From Streptomyces sp. CA-210063 (GTDB lineage: Bacteria; Actinomycetota; Actinomycetes; Streptomycetales; Streptomycetaceae), in the NCBI RefSeq assembly GCF_024612015.1, contig NZ_CP102512.1:372001-436000 (forward strand): 64,000 nucleotides of DNA, given 5' to 3'. Under the pieces are notes generated by a model that worked only from the letters and a program-made list of their open reading frames with translations, was not told the origin of the DNA and did not search any database. Of the stretch, positions 35,191-44,121 are shown piece after piece (positions within the stretch are counted from its first letter, which is position 1; each line of letters begins with the position of its first letter). The translations under genes were made by a program, and so were the position numbers.

Positions 35191-36489
35191 CTACGTCGGG
35201 ATGACAGTCCCCTCGGGCTTCTTCTCGGCCGGGATGCGATGCAGCCCCTTGCGGTCGTACCAGCCCGTCACGCCGAAGCCGAACAGCGCGGCCGCCATGA
35301 GCCCGACAGCCATCATGAGCCAGCCCCGCGTCAGACCGGCGTCGGCCTGGGCGTCGTAGTAGAGGATCGAGCGGAGACCGTCGGTGATCTGCCGCAGTGG
35401 CTCGAACTCCGCGAGGAAGCGGTAGAAGCCGGGCAGCGCCTCGATGGGGGTGGTGGCGCCGGCCGTCGGCACCGCCATCCCGATGAAGACCAGCGTGACC
35501 ACCAGCATGCCGGGCGTGCCGAAGACGGCGAGGAGGGCGAGCGCACCGATCCCGGAGACCGCGATGGCGCACACCGAGTACAGCCACAGCAGCGGCAGAT
35601 GGGCGGCATGCATCCCCATGACGCCGACCGCCCCGACCATGACCAGGGTTCCCATCAGCAGGGACAGACCGATCATCACAGTGCTGCTGATGGCGAGGGT
35701 CTGCACCCGGGTCGCCCGGATCAGCGGGCGGTGCAGGCGTATCGGGCCCAAGTCGTTGTGGGTGTAGCCGAGGGCGTGGTCGACCTGACCGCTGATCACA
35801 TTGGCGGAGAGCATGCCGCAGACCACCAGGGCGAGCGCGTAGTAGAACGCCGTCATGCCCAGGCCGCTGTGCGAGTCGAGCGGATGGCCGTCCTCGACCG
35901 TGACGGCGGCCGGATCGGCGAGCAGGACGCGCGCCGCGGCGGGCAGCTTCGCCCGCCCGGCCGCGTTCTGCGCGGTCAGCTCCTTGCCCGCCTGGAGCGA
36001 GGCGTTCTCGGCCGCCTGCGTCGTCGCCGTCCGCGCCAGGCCGGAGCCCATGCTGCCGGCGGACTGGTTGGTCAGCACCGTCAGCGTCGGACGAACCGGG
36101 GTCCCGGTGGCCGTGGTGCCGGTCAGTGCGGTGACCGAGGAGGTGAAGTCGGCAGGGACGACGAGCGCACCGAACAGCTTGCCCTTGCCGAGCTCCTCCC
36201 GCACCTCCTTCTCGTCCATCACCTTCCAGTCGATCTTGTCTCCGCCAGTGGTGGACTTCGCGATCGACTCGGTGATCTGCGCCCCCAGGTTGACCTGCTT
36301 GCCACCGACAGCGGCTCCCTTGTCGGCGTTGACCAGACCGACGGGCAGTTTCTTCAGGTGATCGACCGGATCGACGTTGGCACCGACATACAGCACGGTG
36401 AAGAGCAACGCCAGGAGACTTGTGATCACACCGCTGGCGATCCACAGGGGCTTCGCGCGCAGGACGCGGAAGGGGGCGGTTCCATTCAT
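35191..36489 (-). CDS. YhgE/Pip or SNG1-like membrane protein (DUF3533/ABC-2 type)
   Basis: A 432-residue membrane protein. One N-terminal transmembrane helix (about residues 15-37) is followed by a roughly 170-residue extracytoplasmic domain (VDHLKKLPVGLVNADKGA...). About five further helices form the C-terminal half, in the manner of ABC-2/YhgE-Pip and SNG1 proteins. Related genes are often next to TetR regulators and linked to drug tolerance or export. No ATP-binding partner is adjacent. It lies directly upstream of tetR on the same strand, with the operator in between. Confidence 0.8.
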   Translation of the reverse strand: MNGTAPFRVLRAKPLWIASGVITSLLALLFTVLYVGANVDPVDHLKKLPVGLVNADKGAAVGGKQVNLGAQITESIAKSTTGGDKIDWKVMDEKEVREELGKGKLFGALVVPADFTSSVTALTGTTATGTPVRPTLTVLTNQSAGSMGSGLARTATTQAAENASLQAGKELTAQNAAGRAKLPAAARVLLADPAAVTVEDGHPLDSHSGLGMTAFYYALALVVCGMLSANVISGQVDHALGYTHNDLGPIRLHRPLIRATRVQTLAISSTVMIGLSLLMGTLVMVGAVGVMGMHAAHLPLLWLYSVCAIAVSGIGALALLAVFGTPGMLVVTLVFIGMAVPTAGATTPIEALPGFYRFLAEFEPLRQITDGLRSILYYDAQADAGLTRGWLMMAVGLMAAALFGFGVTGWYDRKGLHRIPAEKKPEGTVIPT

Positions 36490-36849
36490 GACTTACTCCG
36501 GTCTCGACAAGCACGACTGCGTCAGAAGGAGACCGCACGGCATCATTGCGGGACGGACTCCGCGGTACGTTCAGCCCTCGGCGCGTGCGCGCCTCGGAAG
36601 AGCGGTAGACCTCTCGACTCGGCGGCGACCCTCCGACGGGCACGGGTGTTTCCAGCCGTCCGGACACCGGGACGGACGACGTGAGAGTTGCGTGACGACC
36701 CGCGCGCGCATCGCCATCAGGCCCGGAACAGCACCGAGTTGGTACTCGTGCCCGAGGCCGATCAGGCGGTCGCCCTCGCGGGTGCAGCGTGGCTCGCCGG
36801 TTGCGCGGCCCCAGCCCAACCAGCGGGCGCCGACCTGGAGCACTCGCGC

Positions 36850-37251
36850 AGTCGCCGGGTACAGAACGGCAGCCCGTCGGTCCGGTCCTCCTCGAGTTCG
36901 TTGCGCGGCAGGCGGATGGCGAGCTTGGCGTCGCGGGTGAGGACGCGGATCGCGGTTCGGGCGTGCGGCGCGCGGGAGTGGCGAAGACGGGACGGGCGTC
37001 GCAGACCGTGACCCGGTAGCCGAGGAAGCGGCCGGCCCGGCAGAGGGCGGCGGCGAAGTCGACGGCGCCGAAGATCGGCATGCGGGCGGGGCGGCGTCGG
37101 TGTGGACGAGGACCGAGAGCTCGCCGAGAACGCTGAGAGTTCGGCCGAGGAATTCGTCCGGGCCGTCGACGATCTGGGCCACGGCGGCGGGTCTGCCCCC
37201 GTACGACTTCTCGGGTTGCCGACAGGTCTCGCCGCGCGCGGGGTCGCCCTT
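36850..37251 (-). pseudogene. Decayed XdhC/CoxI-family gene
   Basis: Fragments in different frames line up with the XdhC C-terminal Rossmann domain. One holds GPDEFLGRTLS and VLVHTDAAPPA. Another holds RMPIFGAVDFAAALCRAG, then FLGYRVTVCDARPVFATPAR. A third holds RTAIRVLTRDAKLAI. Frameshifts and a deletion separate them and the N-terminal cysteine region is gone. XdhC proteins insert sulfurated molybdenum cofactor into xanthine-dehydrogenase-type enzymes; none is encoded here. The flanks 36490-36850 and 37251-37358 show no gene. Confidence 0.6.
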
Positions 37252-37358
37252 CACACGCAGCCGACGCCGGACATGATCTGCCCCAACGTGCCGAACCCGC
37301 ACCTTCCAGCCACACCGTCAGCGTCAGGCACGCATCGCCCCGCTGACCGCGGCGGGTG

Positions 37359-38174
37359 TCAGCCGGCCAGCTGGTTCATCTTGCGGATCTGCTTGTCGAA
37401 GATCCCCGCAGGAGCGATGCGGCGCAGTGTGCTGGCGCGTCCGGCGAGGGGACCGGCGGTGTAGCGGAGCTTCGGCTTCGGGTCGGTCGCTGCCGCGACG
37501 ATCACCTTGGCCACGACGGCGGGGTCGTCGCCGTCCTTGATCGCCGCCTCCATCATGCGGTCGACGGCGCGCCGCTGGTCCGCGTAGACCTCCAGGGGTG
37601 TGTCGGGCCGCGGGCTGTTGGCCTCGAACCCGGTGCTGGTGTGGGCGGGTTCGACGACAAGCGCCCGGACGCCGTGCTCACGGACCTCGTGGTCCAGGGA
37701 CTCGGAGTACCCCTCGACCGCATGCTTGGACGCGGAGTAGACGGCCATGTAAGGCGAGGGGAGGAAGCCGACCACGGAGGAGATGTTGATGATGCGTCCG
37801 CGTCCCCGGGCGCGCATGTGCGGCAGGACTGCCTTCACCATGCGCATCACACCGAAGACGTTGACGTCGAAGACGACCTGGGCCTGCGCGAGGGAGTTCT
37901 CCTCGGCCGCACCCATCAGGCCCGTACCGGCGTTGTTGACCAGGACGTCGATCCGTCCGAACCGGTCGGCCACCTGCTGGACCACAGCGGTGACCGACGC
38001 GTCGCTGGCCACGTCCAGGTCGAGTAACGACACACCGCCGAGCGGGGTGACGCGCGAGGTGTCGCGGCTCGTGCCGACCACCTCGAACCCGGCCGCGACC
38101 AGCGCCAGCGCGGTTTCCTTCCCGATGCCGGAGGAGGCACCCGTCACAAGCGCCACCGGCCGATTTGTCGTCAT
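37359..38174 (-). CDS. SDR family oxidoreductase
   Basis: A classical SDR of 271 residues with TGASSGIGKETA, NNAGTGLMG, a catalytic serine in NISSVVG and YSASKHAVEGYSES. Two ATG codons lie side by side (38177 and 38174); GGAG spacing favours 38174. Upstream are two TetR-type palindromes with the same 24-bp spacing as at the other SDR gene. This makes it the second likely target of the TetR encoded about 3 kb away, although an unrelated pseudogene and membrane gene lie between. Substrate unknown. Confidence 0.9.
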   Translation of the reverse strand: MTTNRPVALVTGASSGIGKETALALVAAGFEVVGTSRDTSRVTPLGGVSLLDLDVASDASVTAVVQQVADRFGRIDVLVNNAGTGLMGAAEENSLAQAQVVFDVNVFGVMRMVKAVLPHMRARGRGRIINISSVVGFLPSPYMAVYSASKHAVEGYSESLDHEVREHGVRALVVEPAHTSTGFEANSPRPDTPLEVYADQRRAVDRMMEAAIKDGDDPAVVAKVIVAAATDPKPKLRYTAGPLAGRASTLRRIAPAGIFDKQIRKMNQLAG

Positions 38175-38198
38175 CATGCACTCCGGAACCCGTAGAGA

Positions 38199-38236
38199 AA
38201 ACTGATCGGTTTCCATCACCGTAAACCGATCAGTTT
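38199..38236. promoter_or_regulatory. Second paired TetR operator
   Basis: AAACTGATCGGTTT (38199-38212) and AAACCGATCAGTTT (38223-38236) are mirror-image one-base variants of the consensus AAACCGATCGGTTT. They are centred 24 bp apart, and the pair begins 25 bp upstream of the SDR start. Confidence 0.75.
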
Positions 38237-38401
38237 CCGCGCGCAAGTCCAAGGAGGGAACTGATCCCGGGCCACGCCCCGGCCCCGTTCAGGTAGAGCT
38301 GTCAAGCGCCTGCTGGAATGACGGCGCAGACAGGGTCAGCACGCAGGAGAGACGTGAGAGCGTCATCCAACACACCGACCGGCAACCGGCCGTGCCGCTC
38401 C

Positions 38402-38581
38402 ATGCCGAAGTCCGCACAGCCCGGCGCGAAGAAGCCCAGCCAGGACATCTTCCTGGTCCGCGTCGGCCAGGAGGCCAAGGACGCCGGCGTGTGGGTGTTC
38501 GGCGGCGGGCTGAAGGACCACGACGTGGTGCCGCACTCGACCACGTCCCGGGCTGTGGTGAGCTCCATCAATAAGATCTGA
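38402..38581 (+). pseudogene. YCII-like remnant
   Basis: A 59-codon open frame whose middle reads EAKDAGVWVFGGGL, as in YCII-related proteins (ELRAAGVWVFGGGL-like). The expected N-terminal ferredoxin-like strands and C-terminal half are missing. Codon third positions are G/C-rich as in real genes. It overlaps the end of the convergent acyl-CoA dehydrogenase gene by 14 bp. A truncated relic is more likely than a functional gene. Confidence 0.4.
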
Positions 38582-39719
38582 GGCCCATGCTGCGGGCGAT
38601 GCCGTTCCGCTGGATCTGGCTGGTCCCGCCGGAGATCGTGGCGACGATCGACTCCCGGTACCGGAAGCTCATCACACTCTCCGTGGAGAAACCGTGCCCC
38701 GCGCAGACCTGCATCCCGAGCCGGGCCGCCGCCACATACGTCTCCGACCCCTTCAGCTTCGCCATCGAGCCCTCCCGCGTGCAGGGCTTCCCCTGTGCCA
38801 GCAGCCACGCGGCGCGGTAGGCGAGCAGCCGGGCGGAGTCGATCTCGGTCTGCAGGTCGGCCATGGCGTGGGCGAGCGCCTGGAAGTTGCCGATCGGGCG
38901 GCCGAAGGCGTGCCGGGTACGGGCGTACTCCAGCATCTCGTCCAGCGTGGCCTGTGCGGCGCCCAGATACCCCCCGCTGATGATCACCTTCTCCAGCTCG
39001 ATGTTGGAGAGCATGACCTTCCAGCCCTCGTCGCGCGGACCTACGAGGTTCTCCTTCGCCACGAGGGCGTCGTTGAAGAAGATCTCGTTCGTGCCGAGGA
39101 TGTGCCGGGCCAGCGTCGGCGTCCGGCGCACTTCGACGCCCTCCGTCGACGGATCGACGAGCAGCAGGCTGATACCGCCGTGCTTGGGCTCGCGCGGCCC
39201 CGTGCGCACATAGGTCGCGATGGTCGTGTCGGGCAGCCCCCCGCCCGTGCACCAGGCCTTCTGGCCGCGCACGAGGAAGTGGTCGCCGTGGTCCTCGGCG
39301 GTGGTGCGCAGCGCCGCGGCGTCCGATCCGCTGTCCGGCTCGCTGAGGCCGACGGCGAGCCGGTGGCGGCCCGTCATCACCTGCTCACGGATGAACGCGC
39401 GCTGCGTCTCGTCGCCCCATCGGAACACGGTGATCCCGGGGATGAGCACCCCGATGTAGCACATGGCCACATCGAAACTCGCCCGCCCCAACTCCTCGGC
39501 GATCAGGATGAGTTCGAGCGGCCCGCCGCCGTCACCGCCCTCGTCCTCACTGAACGGAAGAGAGAACCACCCCAGCTCGGCCATGCCCCGGAACAACTCG
39601 GGCGGTACGACACCCTCCTCGTCCCATTCCTTGGCCTTCTCGGCCGGGCACACATCGGCGACGAACTGCCGTGCCGTCGCGCGCAACAGATCCTGCTCGT
39701 CGGTCAGCCCGAAGTCCAC
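38568..39719 (-). CDS. Acyl-CoA dehydrogenase
   Basis: About 383 residues, with LPFSEDEGGDGG, VGLSEPDSGSDAAAL, FLVRGQKAWCTGGG, the arginine segment ARTRHAFGRPIGNFQ, and the C-terminal GHGFSTESVMSFRYRES and ISGGTSQIQRN. The usual Glu before Gly-Thr is Gly. Two in-frame GTG codons exist: 39719 has GAGGAG at good spacing, whereas 39725 overlaps that site. It is isolated from the main acyl-CoA island, but its promoter has the same TTAGC-type AT-rich island. It may therefore belong to the same regulon. Confidence 0.9.
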   Translation of the reverse strand: MDFGLTDEQDLLRATARQFVADVCPAEKAKEWDEEGVVPPELFRGMAELGWFSLPFSEDEGGDGGGPLELILIAEELGRASFDVAMCYIGVLIPGITVFRWGDETQRAFIREQVMTGRHRLAVGLSEPDSGSDAAALRTTAEDHGDHFLVRGQKAWCTGGGLPDTTIATYVRTGPREPKHGGISLLLVDPSTEGVEVRRTPTLARHILGTNEIFFNDALVAKENLVGPRDEGWKVMLSNIELEKVIISGGYLGAAQATLDEMLEYARTRHAFGRPIGNFQALAHAMADLQTEIDSARLLAYRAAWLLAQGKPCTREGSMAKLKGSETYVAAARLGMQVCAGHGFSTESVMSFRYRESIVATISGGTSQIQRNGIARSMGLRSY

Positions 39720-39752
39720 GGCCACTCCTCGCCACGAGTCGACTATTCATCT

Positions 39753-39780
39753 ACCTAATTATTCTATGTTAGCTGATAAC
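39753..39780. promoter_or_regulatory. AT-rich promoter island of the isolated acyl-CoA dehydrogenase
   Basis: Contains CTAATTATTCTATG followed by GTTAGCTGATAAC (39768-39780), an imperfect palindrome with GTTA/TAAC ends. TTAGCTGA is identical to the core at 5.14 kb. The 39781-39925 stretch beyond shows no gene. Confidence 0.45.
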
Positions 39781-39925
39781 TGGAGGGGCGACAGGGGGTC
39801 GTCCGTCCTCGCCGTCGGCGATCTGGTCCTGGTGGAGAAGACCCGTGAGGCAAGGTCGACTGCCAGGCCCCCGGCCCGCTCGCGGCGCTTACGGCACCAC
39901 CCAGGGCAGCGGCGCTACGGACCGG

Positions 39926-40501
39926 CTACCGTCTCGGACCTGCGAGAGCGTAGGCCGCGGTACCGGCGGTCGCGAGGACCAGGGCCGTCCAGGTGGCCGT
40001 CGGGGTGCCGGGCGGCAGCAGCATCCAGGTCGCCACCTGCGTCGGCACGCCCGTCGGGGGCGGGGCGAAGACCGAGAACGACAGCCAGGCGATCGGCGGA
40101 GTCCAGGCGTACCGCGCCCCGCACGCCACCGCTCCGAGAGCGACGAGGCCCATCAGCCCCGCGCTGTCGCGGACGACGAACGCGGTGGCGGCCAGCTCCG
40201 CGCCCGTCGTCCGCGCCGCGAGGAGCACGGCGCAGACGACCGTGCCGATGAGCAGCACGTGTGCCGCTCTACGGGGCCGCCAGCGGATCGCGGCCGTGCG
40301 GTCCAGCGCGAGGTCCTGCCCGCCGAGGCCGATCGATGCCGCCGTCACTCCGGCGACGAGGACGAACACGGGTACCTTCGGATCCACCGGTCCCCCGCCG
40401 CCGTCCCGGACGAGTGCCCACACCGCCACGGCGCTGAGCACCACCGCGGCGAGCGACGCGGGCACCTGCCGGGAGCGCGCGTACAGCGTCAGCCATCTCA
40501 C
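39926..40501 (-). CDS. Hypothetical membrane protein of an ABC transporter operon
   Basis: A 191-residue protein with about five to six hydrophobic helices (for example LAAVVLSAVAVWALV, AHVLLIGTVVCAVLLA) and no recognised domain. Its GTG overlaps the previous stop (GTGA). It is the last gene of a five-gene coupled operon beginning with an ECF sigma factor. It is probably a second permease component of the ABC system. Confidence 0.7.
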   Translation of the reverse strand: MRWLTLYARSRQVPASLAAVVLSAVAVWALVRDGGGGPVDPKVPVFVLVAGVTAASIGLGGQDLALDRTAAIRWRPRRAAHVLLIGTVVCAVLLAARTTGAELAATAFVVRDSAGLMGLVALGAVACGARYAWTPPIAWLSFSVFAPPPTGVPTQVATWMLLPPGTPTATWTALVLATAGTAAYALAGPRR

Positions 40502-41883
40502 CGGGACGTACCGCCGTCCAGTATGTCGAGCGGGTAGCCCTCGCAGGAGACGGCGGCGGTGTGCGCCGCCCTGATACGTGCGACCTGTTCGGACCACGGC
40601 AGCGCCTTGAGCTCCGTCCACACCGGGCGGGCCGCCTCCAGCTGGTCGCTCGACGAGTGCACGGTGCCGCCGAACGGTTTCAGGTCCCCGAGGACCCAGC
40701 TCGCCACGACGCTCTGCGCGGCGATCTCGCCGAGCGTGCCGCTCTCGTTGGCGCTGCGGGCGAAGCAGATCGGCGCCAGGCCCTGGGCCAGCACGGCCCG
40801 GGTCAGCTCCTCGCCCTTCGCGTCGGCGATCAGGCCGTCGTCGAAGTCGACGAGCACGGCCGTGCGGGAACGTTCCGGCGGTTCGACGTCGAGGATGCCC
40901 CGCAGCGCGGTGCCCTCCCGGACCGAGACCGGTGCCTGGCCGCCCAGGACGTCGTGCAGGAGACGCAGCGCCTTCTTCCCGGGATCCGCGAGGTCGGCGA
41001 GTCGTGCCTCGTGCGCCTTCGTCACGCACACCGGGCCGTCGCACACCTGCGCGGCGGCGGCCTCGTCGACGACGTACGTCCGGCGTGGGTCGGAGGGAAG
41101 GACGAGCAGGGCGACGGCCGCGCCCACCAGGAGGGGTGTCAGCGCGAGGAGCCGGGCGCGCGGGGTCACGGCGGTCAGGAGGGCGAAGCCCGTCGCGGCC
41201 ATGCCGAGCAGCCAGACCGTCTGTCCGATGTGCACGGCGGCGGAGAGGGTGAGGAGCATCTCGCGCACCTCGCCCTGCACCGGTGACAGCAGCGAGATCC
41301 GGTTCGGCACGGCGGCGGTCGGCACCGCCCAGTCCGTGGACTGTCGCAGGAGGTTGGTGAGCACGAAGGCGGCCACGGCCAGCACGGGCGGGGTGAGCGG
41401 GGACGGCAGGCTCCGCCCGACCCCCAGGCCCAGCATGGCCCCCGCGACGAGGGCGAGTACGCCGACCAGCGAGATCGGCAGCCAGCCGAGGTGCGTGTAC
41501 TCGGTGTCGCCGAACACCTGGACCGCGCCCAGGAGGACGAGGAGCGCGAAGGCCGCGGCCGGCGCGATCGCGGTCGCGCCCGCCGTCGTGGCCGCGCGGT
41601 GCCGGGCGGGCCGTGGCGTAGTCGTCAGAAGCTCGGACATCTTCGAACGGTGGTCGCGCAGACCCTGGAGCGCCCCGAGCGCCACGGCGAGCGGCCACAG
41701 GAAGACCAGCAGGGAGCGGGTCCACAGGGCCATGGACGTCCACTGGGCCGTCCACTGCGCGGTGCCCCTCGACCACGCTCCGGACTCCAGATACAGGAAC
41801 GCCACCGCGGTCGCCAGAAGTATCGCGGACGCCCACGGGGAGGCGGAGCGCCTCGACTCGATGCGCAGGACGCGGACGTTCAC
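40498..41883 (-). CDS. ABC-transporter-associated membrane protein with a large C-terminal domain
   Basis: A 461-residue protein. About six transmembrane helices fill residues 15-285. A soluble C-terminal domain of about 170 residues follows (DEAAAAQVCDGPVCVTKAHE...), with a cysteine pair. The first part behaves like an ABC-2-type permease; I cannot name the second domain. The GTG start overlaps the ATPase stop (GTGA), tying it to the ABC ATPase. Substrate unknown. Confidence 0.75.
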   Translation of the reverse strand: MNVRVLRIESRRSASPWASAILLATAVAFLYLESGAWSRGTAQWTAQWTSMALWTRSLLVFLWPLAVALGALQGLRDHRSKMSELLTTTPRPARHRAATTAGATAIAPAAAFALLVLLGAVQVFGDTEYTHLGWLPISLVGVLALVAGAMLGLGVGRSLPSPLTPPVLAVAAFVLTNLLRQSTDWAVPTAAVPNRISLLSPVQGEVREMLLTLSAAVHIGQTVWLLGMAATGFALLTAVTPRARLLALTPLLVGAAVALLVLPSDPRRTYVVDEAAAAQVCDGPVCVTKAHEARLADLADPGKKALRLLHDVLGGQAPVSVREGTALRGILDVEPPERSRTAVLVDFDDGLIADAKGEELTRAVLAQGLAPICFARSANESGTLGEIAAQSVVASWVLGDLKPFGGTVHSSSDQLEAARPVWTELKALPWSEQVARIRAAHTAAVSCEGYPLDILDGGTSR

Positions 41884-42713
41884 CAGGTGCCCCTTCCCTG
41901 CTCGGGATCGAGCAGCAGCGCCGAGTAGCCGCGCTCCAGCGGGCTGTCGCCCACGTGCTCGGGGCCGCCCGCCGCGGCCAACTCGTCCGGGGTGCCCTGG
42001 AAGACGAGCCGACCCTCGGCGAAGAGCACCACGTCGGTGCAGGCGGCGGCGACGTCCTCCACCAGATGGGTCGAGACGACCACGCAGGTGTCCGTGCCCA
42101 GCTCCTGCAACAGCTCGCGGAAGCGCAGCCGTTGGGCCGGGTCCAGGCCGACCGTCGGCTCGTCGAGGAGCAGGATCGCCGGGTCGTTGACGATGGCCTG
42201 GGCGATCCCGACGCGCCGGACCATGCCACCCGACAGGGCCTTCATCCGCTCGTCGGCGCGGTCCGCGAGGCCGACCCGCTCGACCGCTCGCTGCACCGCC
42301 GCGGGGATGTCCTCCTTGGGAACCTCCTTCAGCCACGCCATGTACTCGATGAACTCGCGCACCGTGAAGCGCTTGTAGTAGCCGAACTCCTGCGGCAGAT
42401 AGCCGATCCGGCGGCGCAGCGCCCGGTGTTCGCCCAGACCTCCCGCGGACTCGCCGAGCAGTTCCAGGGTGCCCCCGGCGGGGCGCAGCACAGTGGCCAG
42501 CGCCCGGATGAGAGTGGTCTTGCCGGCCCCGTTGGGGCCGAGCAGGCCGTGCACGCCGGTGCCCAGCGACAGGTCGAGCCCGTCGACGGCCATCCGTTTC
42601 CGGCCGACCCTCACCTTCAGCCCCGTGGCCCGGATCTCCCAGGCGTAGGGCGTCGGCGCGAGGTCGGCCGCGCTCACCGCGGACATCACGTGGTGTTCCT
42701 TCCCGTTGGTCAT
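41880..42713 (-). CDS. ABC transporter ATP-binding protein
   Basis: A 277-residue ABC ATPase. Walker A is GPNGAGKTT (about residues 58-66), followed by the Q-loop YLPQEFGYY, the signature LSGGMVRR, Walker B ILLLDEPT and the H-loop STHLVED. This set is typical of drug/antibiotic or lantibiotic-type exporters with separate permeases. The ATG at 42713 overlaps the upstream stop (ATGA); a second ATG at 42686 has a better Shine-Dalgarno but would leave the overlap unused. It energises the permease proteins downstream. Confidence 0.93.
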   Translation of the reverse strand: MTNGKEHHVMSAVSAADLAPTPYAWEIRATGLKVRVGRKRMAVDGLDLSLGTGVHGLLGPNGAGKTTLIRALATVLRPAGGTLELLGESAGGLGEHRALRRRIGYLPQEFGYYKRFTVREFIEYMAWLKEVPKEDIPAAVQRAVERVGLADRADERMKALSGGMVRRVGIAQAIVNDPAILLLDEPTVGLDPAQRLRFRELLQELGTDTCVVVSTHLVEDVAAACTDVVLFAEGRLVFQGTPDELAAAGGPEHVGDSPLERGYSALLLDPEQGRGTW

Positions 42714-43564
42714 CGATGGGTTCCCAGCACGGTGTACGCGCCCCTGCGGGCGATCACGACACCGATGCCGAGGGTGAGAATCAGCCCCCACACGGGCAGC
42801 CCGTCCGTCTGCAGAGCGAAGGACGTACGGCTGGTGGCCAGGGTCGGCGCCACGACCACGGCCGCCCACAGCGCGACCAGCGCGACGGCGGCACGGGTCA
42901 CGCCGACGACTCCGCCGAGCGCCAGGGTCGCCGAGGTGAACGCCAGACAGGGCAGCAACCACTGCGCGGCCGTCACCCCCGTCACCCATCCGCCCGCCAG
43001 CAGCGCGGGGACGACGACGGAGAGCACGGACGCGGTGCGCCTCAGCACCAGGGGAAGCCCGGCCCTGGGCACGGAGGCCGTCAGCTCGTACGCCGGGTCC
43101 AGTCCGCGCGACCACGACGCCGCGACGCCGAGCACGGGCAGGACGGGAGCGAGCAACAGCACCAGCGACACCTCGCCGGAGCCAGTGCCGTAGCCCGTGC
43201 CGGTGCCGTAGCCCGTGCCGGTGTCGGCCAGGTCGAGCAGCAGCGCGAGCAGTGTCACGCTCATGACCATGGCCAGCCACGGCACCATCGTGGGCGTCAG
43301 CCACCTCGACAACCGTGCCGACCAGCGTCGTCGGCGGGGCATGGTGGCGGTGGCGGCCAGCCGGGGTTCGAGGTCGGACCACACGGTGCCGACCAGCGCC
43401 GCCACGGCAGGCGCCGTCGCCGTGGTGGCGGCCGACAGCCGGTCACGGCAGAGCCGGCACCCCTCCAGATGGGCCTCCAGGGCCCACACCTCGTCGGCGG
43501 CGATGTCCGTGTCGCCGCGCGCGTAACCGTCGATGATCCGCGTCGACGCGTGTTCCACGCTCAT
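42710..43564 (-). CDS. Zinc-finger (zf-HC2-like) membrane protein, probable anti-sigma factor
   Basis: 284 residues. The N-terminus has the anti-sigma zinc motif His32-x3-Cys36-x2-Cys39 (HLEGCRLC). About six transmembrane helices follow from residue 92, which is more than in simple anti-sigma factors. A GTGYGTG repeat in an extracytoplasmic loop is encoded by an 18-bp tandem duplication around 43183-43218. It is translationally coupled to the ECF sigma gene (ATGA). It probably holds the sigma factor at the membrane and couples its release to the transporter state. Confidence 0.8.
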   Translation of the reverse strand: MSVEHASTRIIDGYARGDTDIAADEVWALEAHLEGCRLCRDRLSAATTATAPAVAALVGTVWSDLEPRLAATATMPRRRRWSARLSRWLTPTMVPWLAMVMSVTLLALLLDLADTGTGYGTGTGYGTGSGEVSLVLLLAPVLPVLGVAASWSRGLDPAYELTASVPRAGLPLVLRRTASVLSVVVPALLAGGWVTGVTAAQWLLPCLAFTSATLALGGVVGVTRAAVALVALWAAVVVAPTLATSRTSFALQTDGLPVWGLILTLGIGVVIARRGAYTVLGTHR

Positions 43565-44121
43565 GCCAGCGCCCTCCGCATCTCGGTCCGGGCCCGGCGG
43601 GCACGGGTCTTGACGGTGCCCTCGGGCACGCCGAGCAGGACCGCTGTCTCCCGGACGGACAGTCCGTCGAGGACCATGGCCTGCAGTACCTGTCTGAGTT
43701 CGGGTGCGAGGCGTCGCAGCGCGTCCCCGACGTCACCGCCGACGGTCGCCGCGAGCGCCTCGTCCTCGGCGGCGGGCGCCACGGGCTGCGCGGCGGCCGC
43801 GGGCGGCGGCTCCGCATGATGGGCCCGACGCCGGAACGCGTCGACGAGTCGGCGCGCCGCGATCGTCCACAGCCAGCCGACGGCGCTCCCGCCGACCGCG
43901 GCCCCGGCGAACGCGCCCGCCGCACGCCACACCGCCAGATATGTCTCCTGCATGACCTCGGCGACGATCTGCTCGTCGGCGCAGCGGCGACGCAGCCGCA
44001 CCACCAGCCACGGCGCGGTACGCCGGTACAGCTCCTCGAACGCCGCGCGGTCGCCCCTGGCCACCAGCCGGACGAGACGTTCCTCGTCCAACTCGCCCGG
44101 TGCCTTCCTGACTGATCTCAC
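43561..44121 (-). CDS. ECF-type RNA polymerase sigma factor
   Basis: 186 residues with region 2 (AFEELYRRTAPWLVVRL to ETYLAVWRAAGAFAG) and region 4 (LRQVLQAMVLDGLSVRETAV then LLGVPEGTVKTRARRA). It would direct transcription in response to a signal passed by the anti-sigma protein encoded next. The GTG start has only a weak ribosome site. It heads a five-gene operon with start-stop overlaps at every junction. A broken second ECF gene lies 0.3 kb away on the other strand. The 44122-44372 gap shows no gene. Confidence 0.92.
   Translation of the reverse strand: MRSVRKAPGELDEERLVRLVARGDRAAFEELYRRTAPWLVVRLRRRCADEQIVAEVMQETYLAVWRAAGAFAGAAVGGSAVGWLWTIAARRLVDAFRRRAHHAEPPPAAAAQPVAPAAEDEALAATVGGDVGDALRRLAPELRQVLQAMVLDGLSVRETAVLLGVPEGTVKTRARRARTEMRRALA

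Noticed and set aside
36571..37302. 243-residue minus-strand open frame as an intact gene
   Set aside because: Only pieces of it resemble XdhC, and the family sequence switches frame, so it is better described as a pseudogene.
38568..39719. Catalytic loss in the acyl-CoA dehydrogenase because Gly replaces Glu near GGTSQ
   Set aside because: Several active acyl-CoA dehydrogenase subfamilies carry the catalytic base elsewhere in the chain, so this substitution alone is not evidence of inactivity.
43183..43218. 18-bp duplication as a separate mobile or regulatory element
   Set aside because: It is a coding slippage repeat giving GTGYGTG inside the anti-sigma-like protein and needs no separate explanation.
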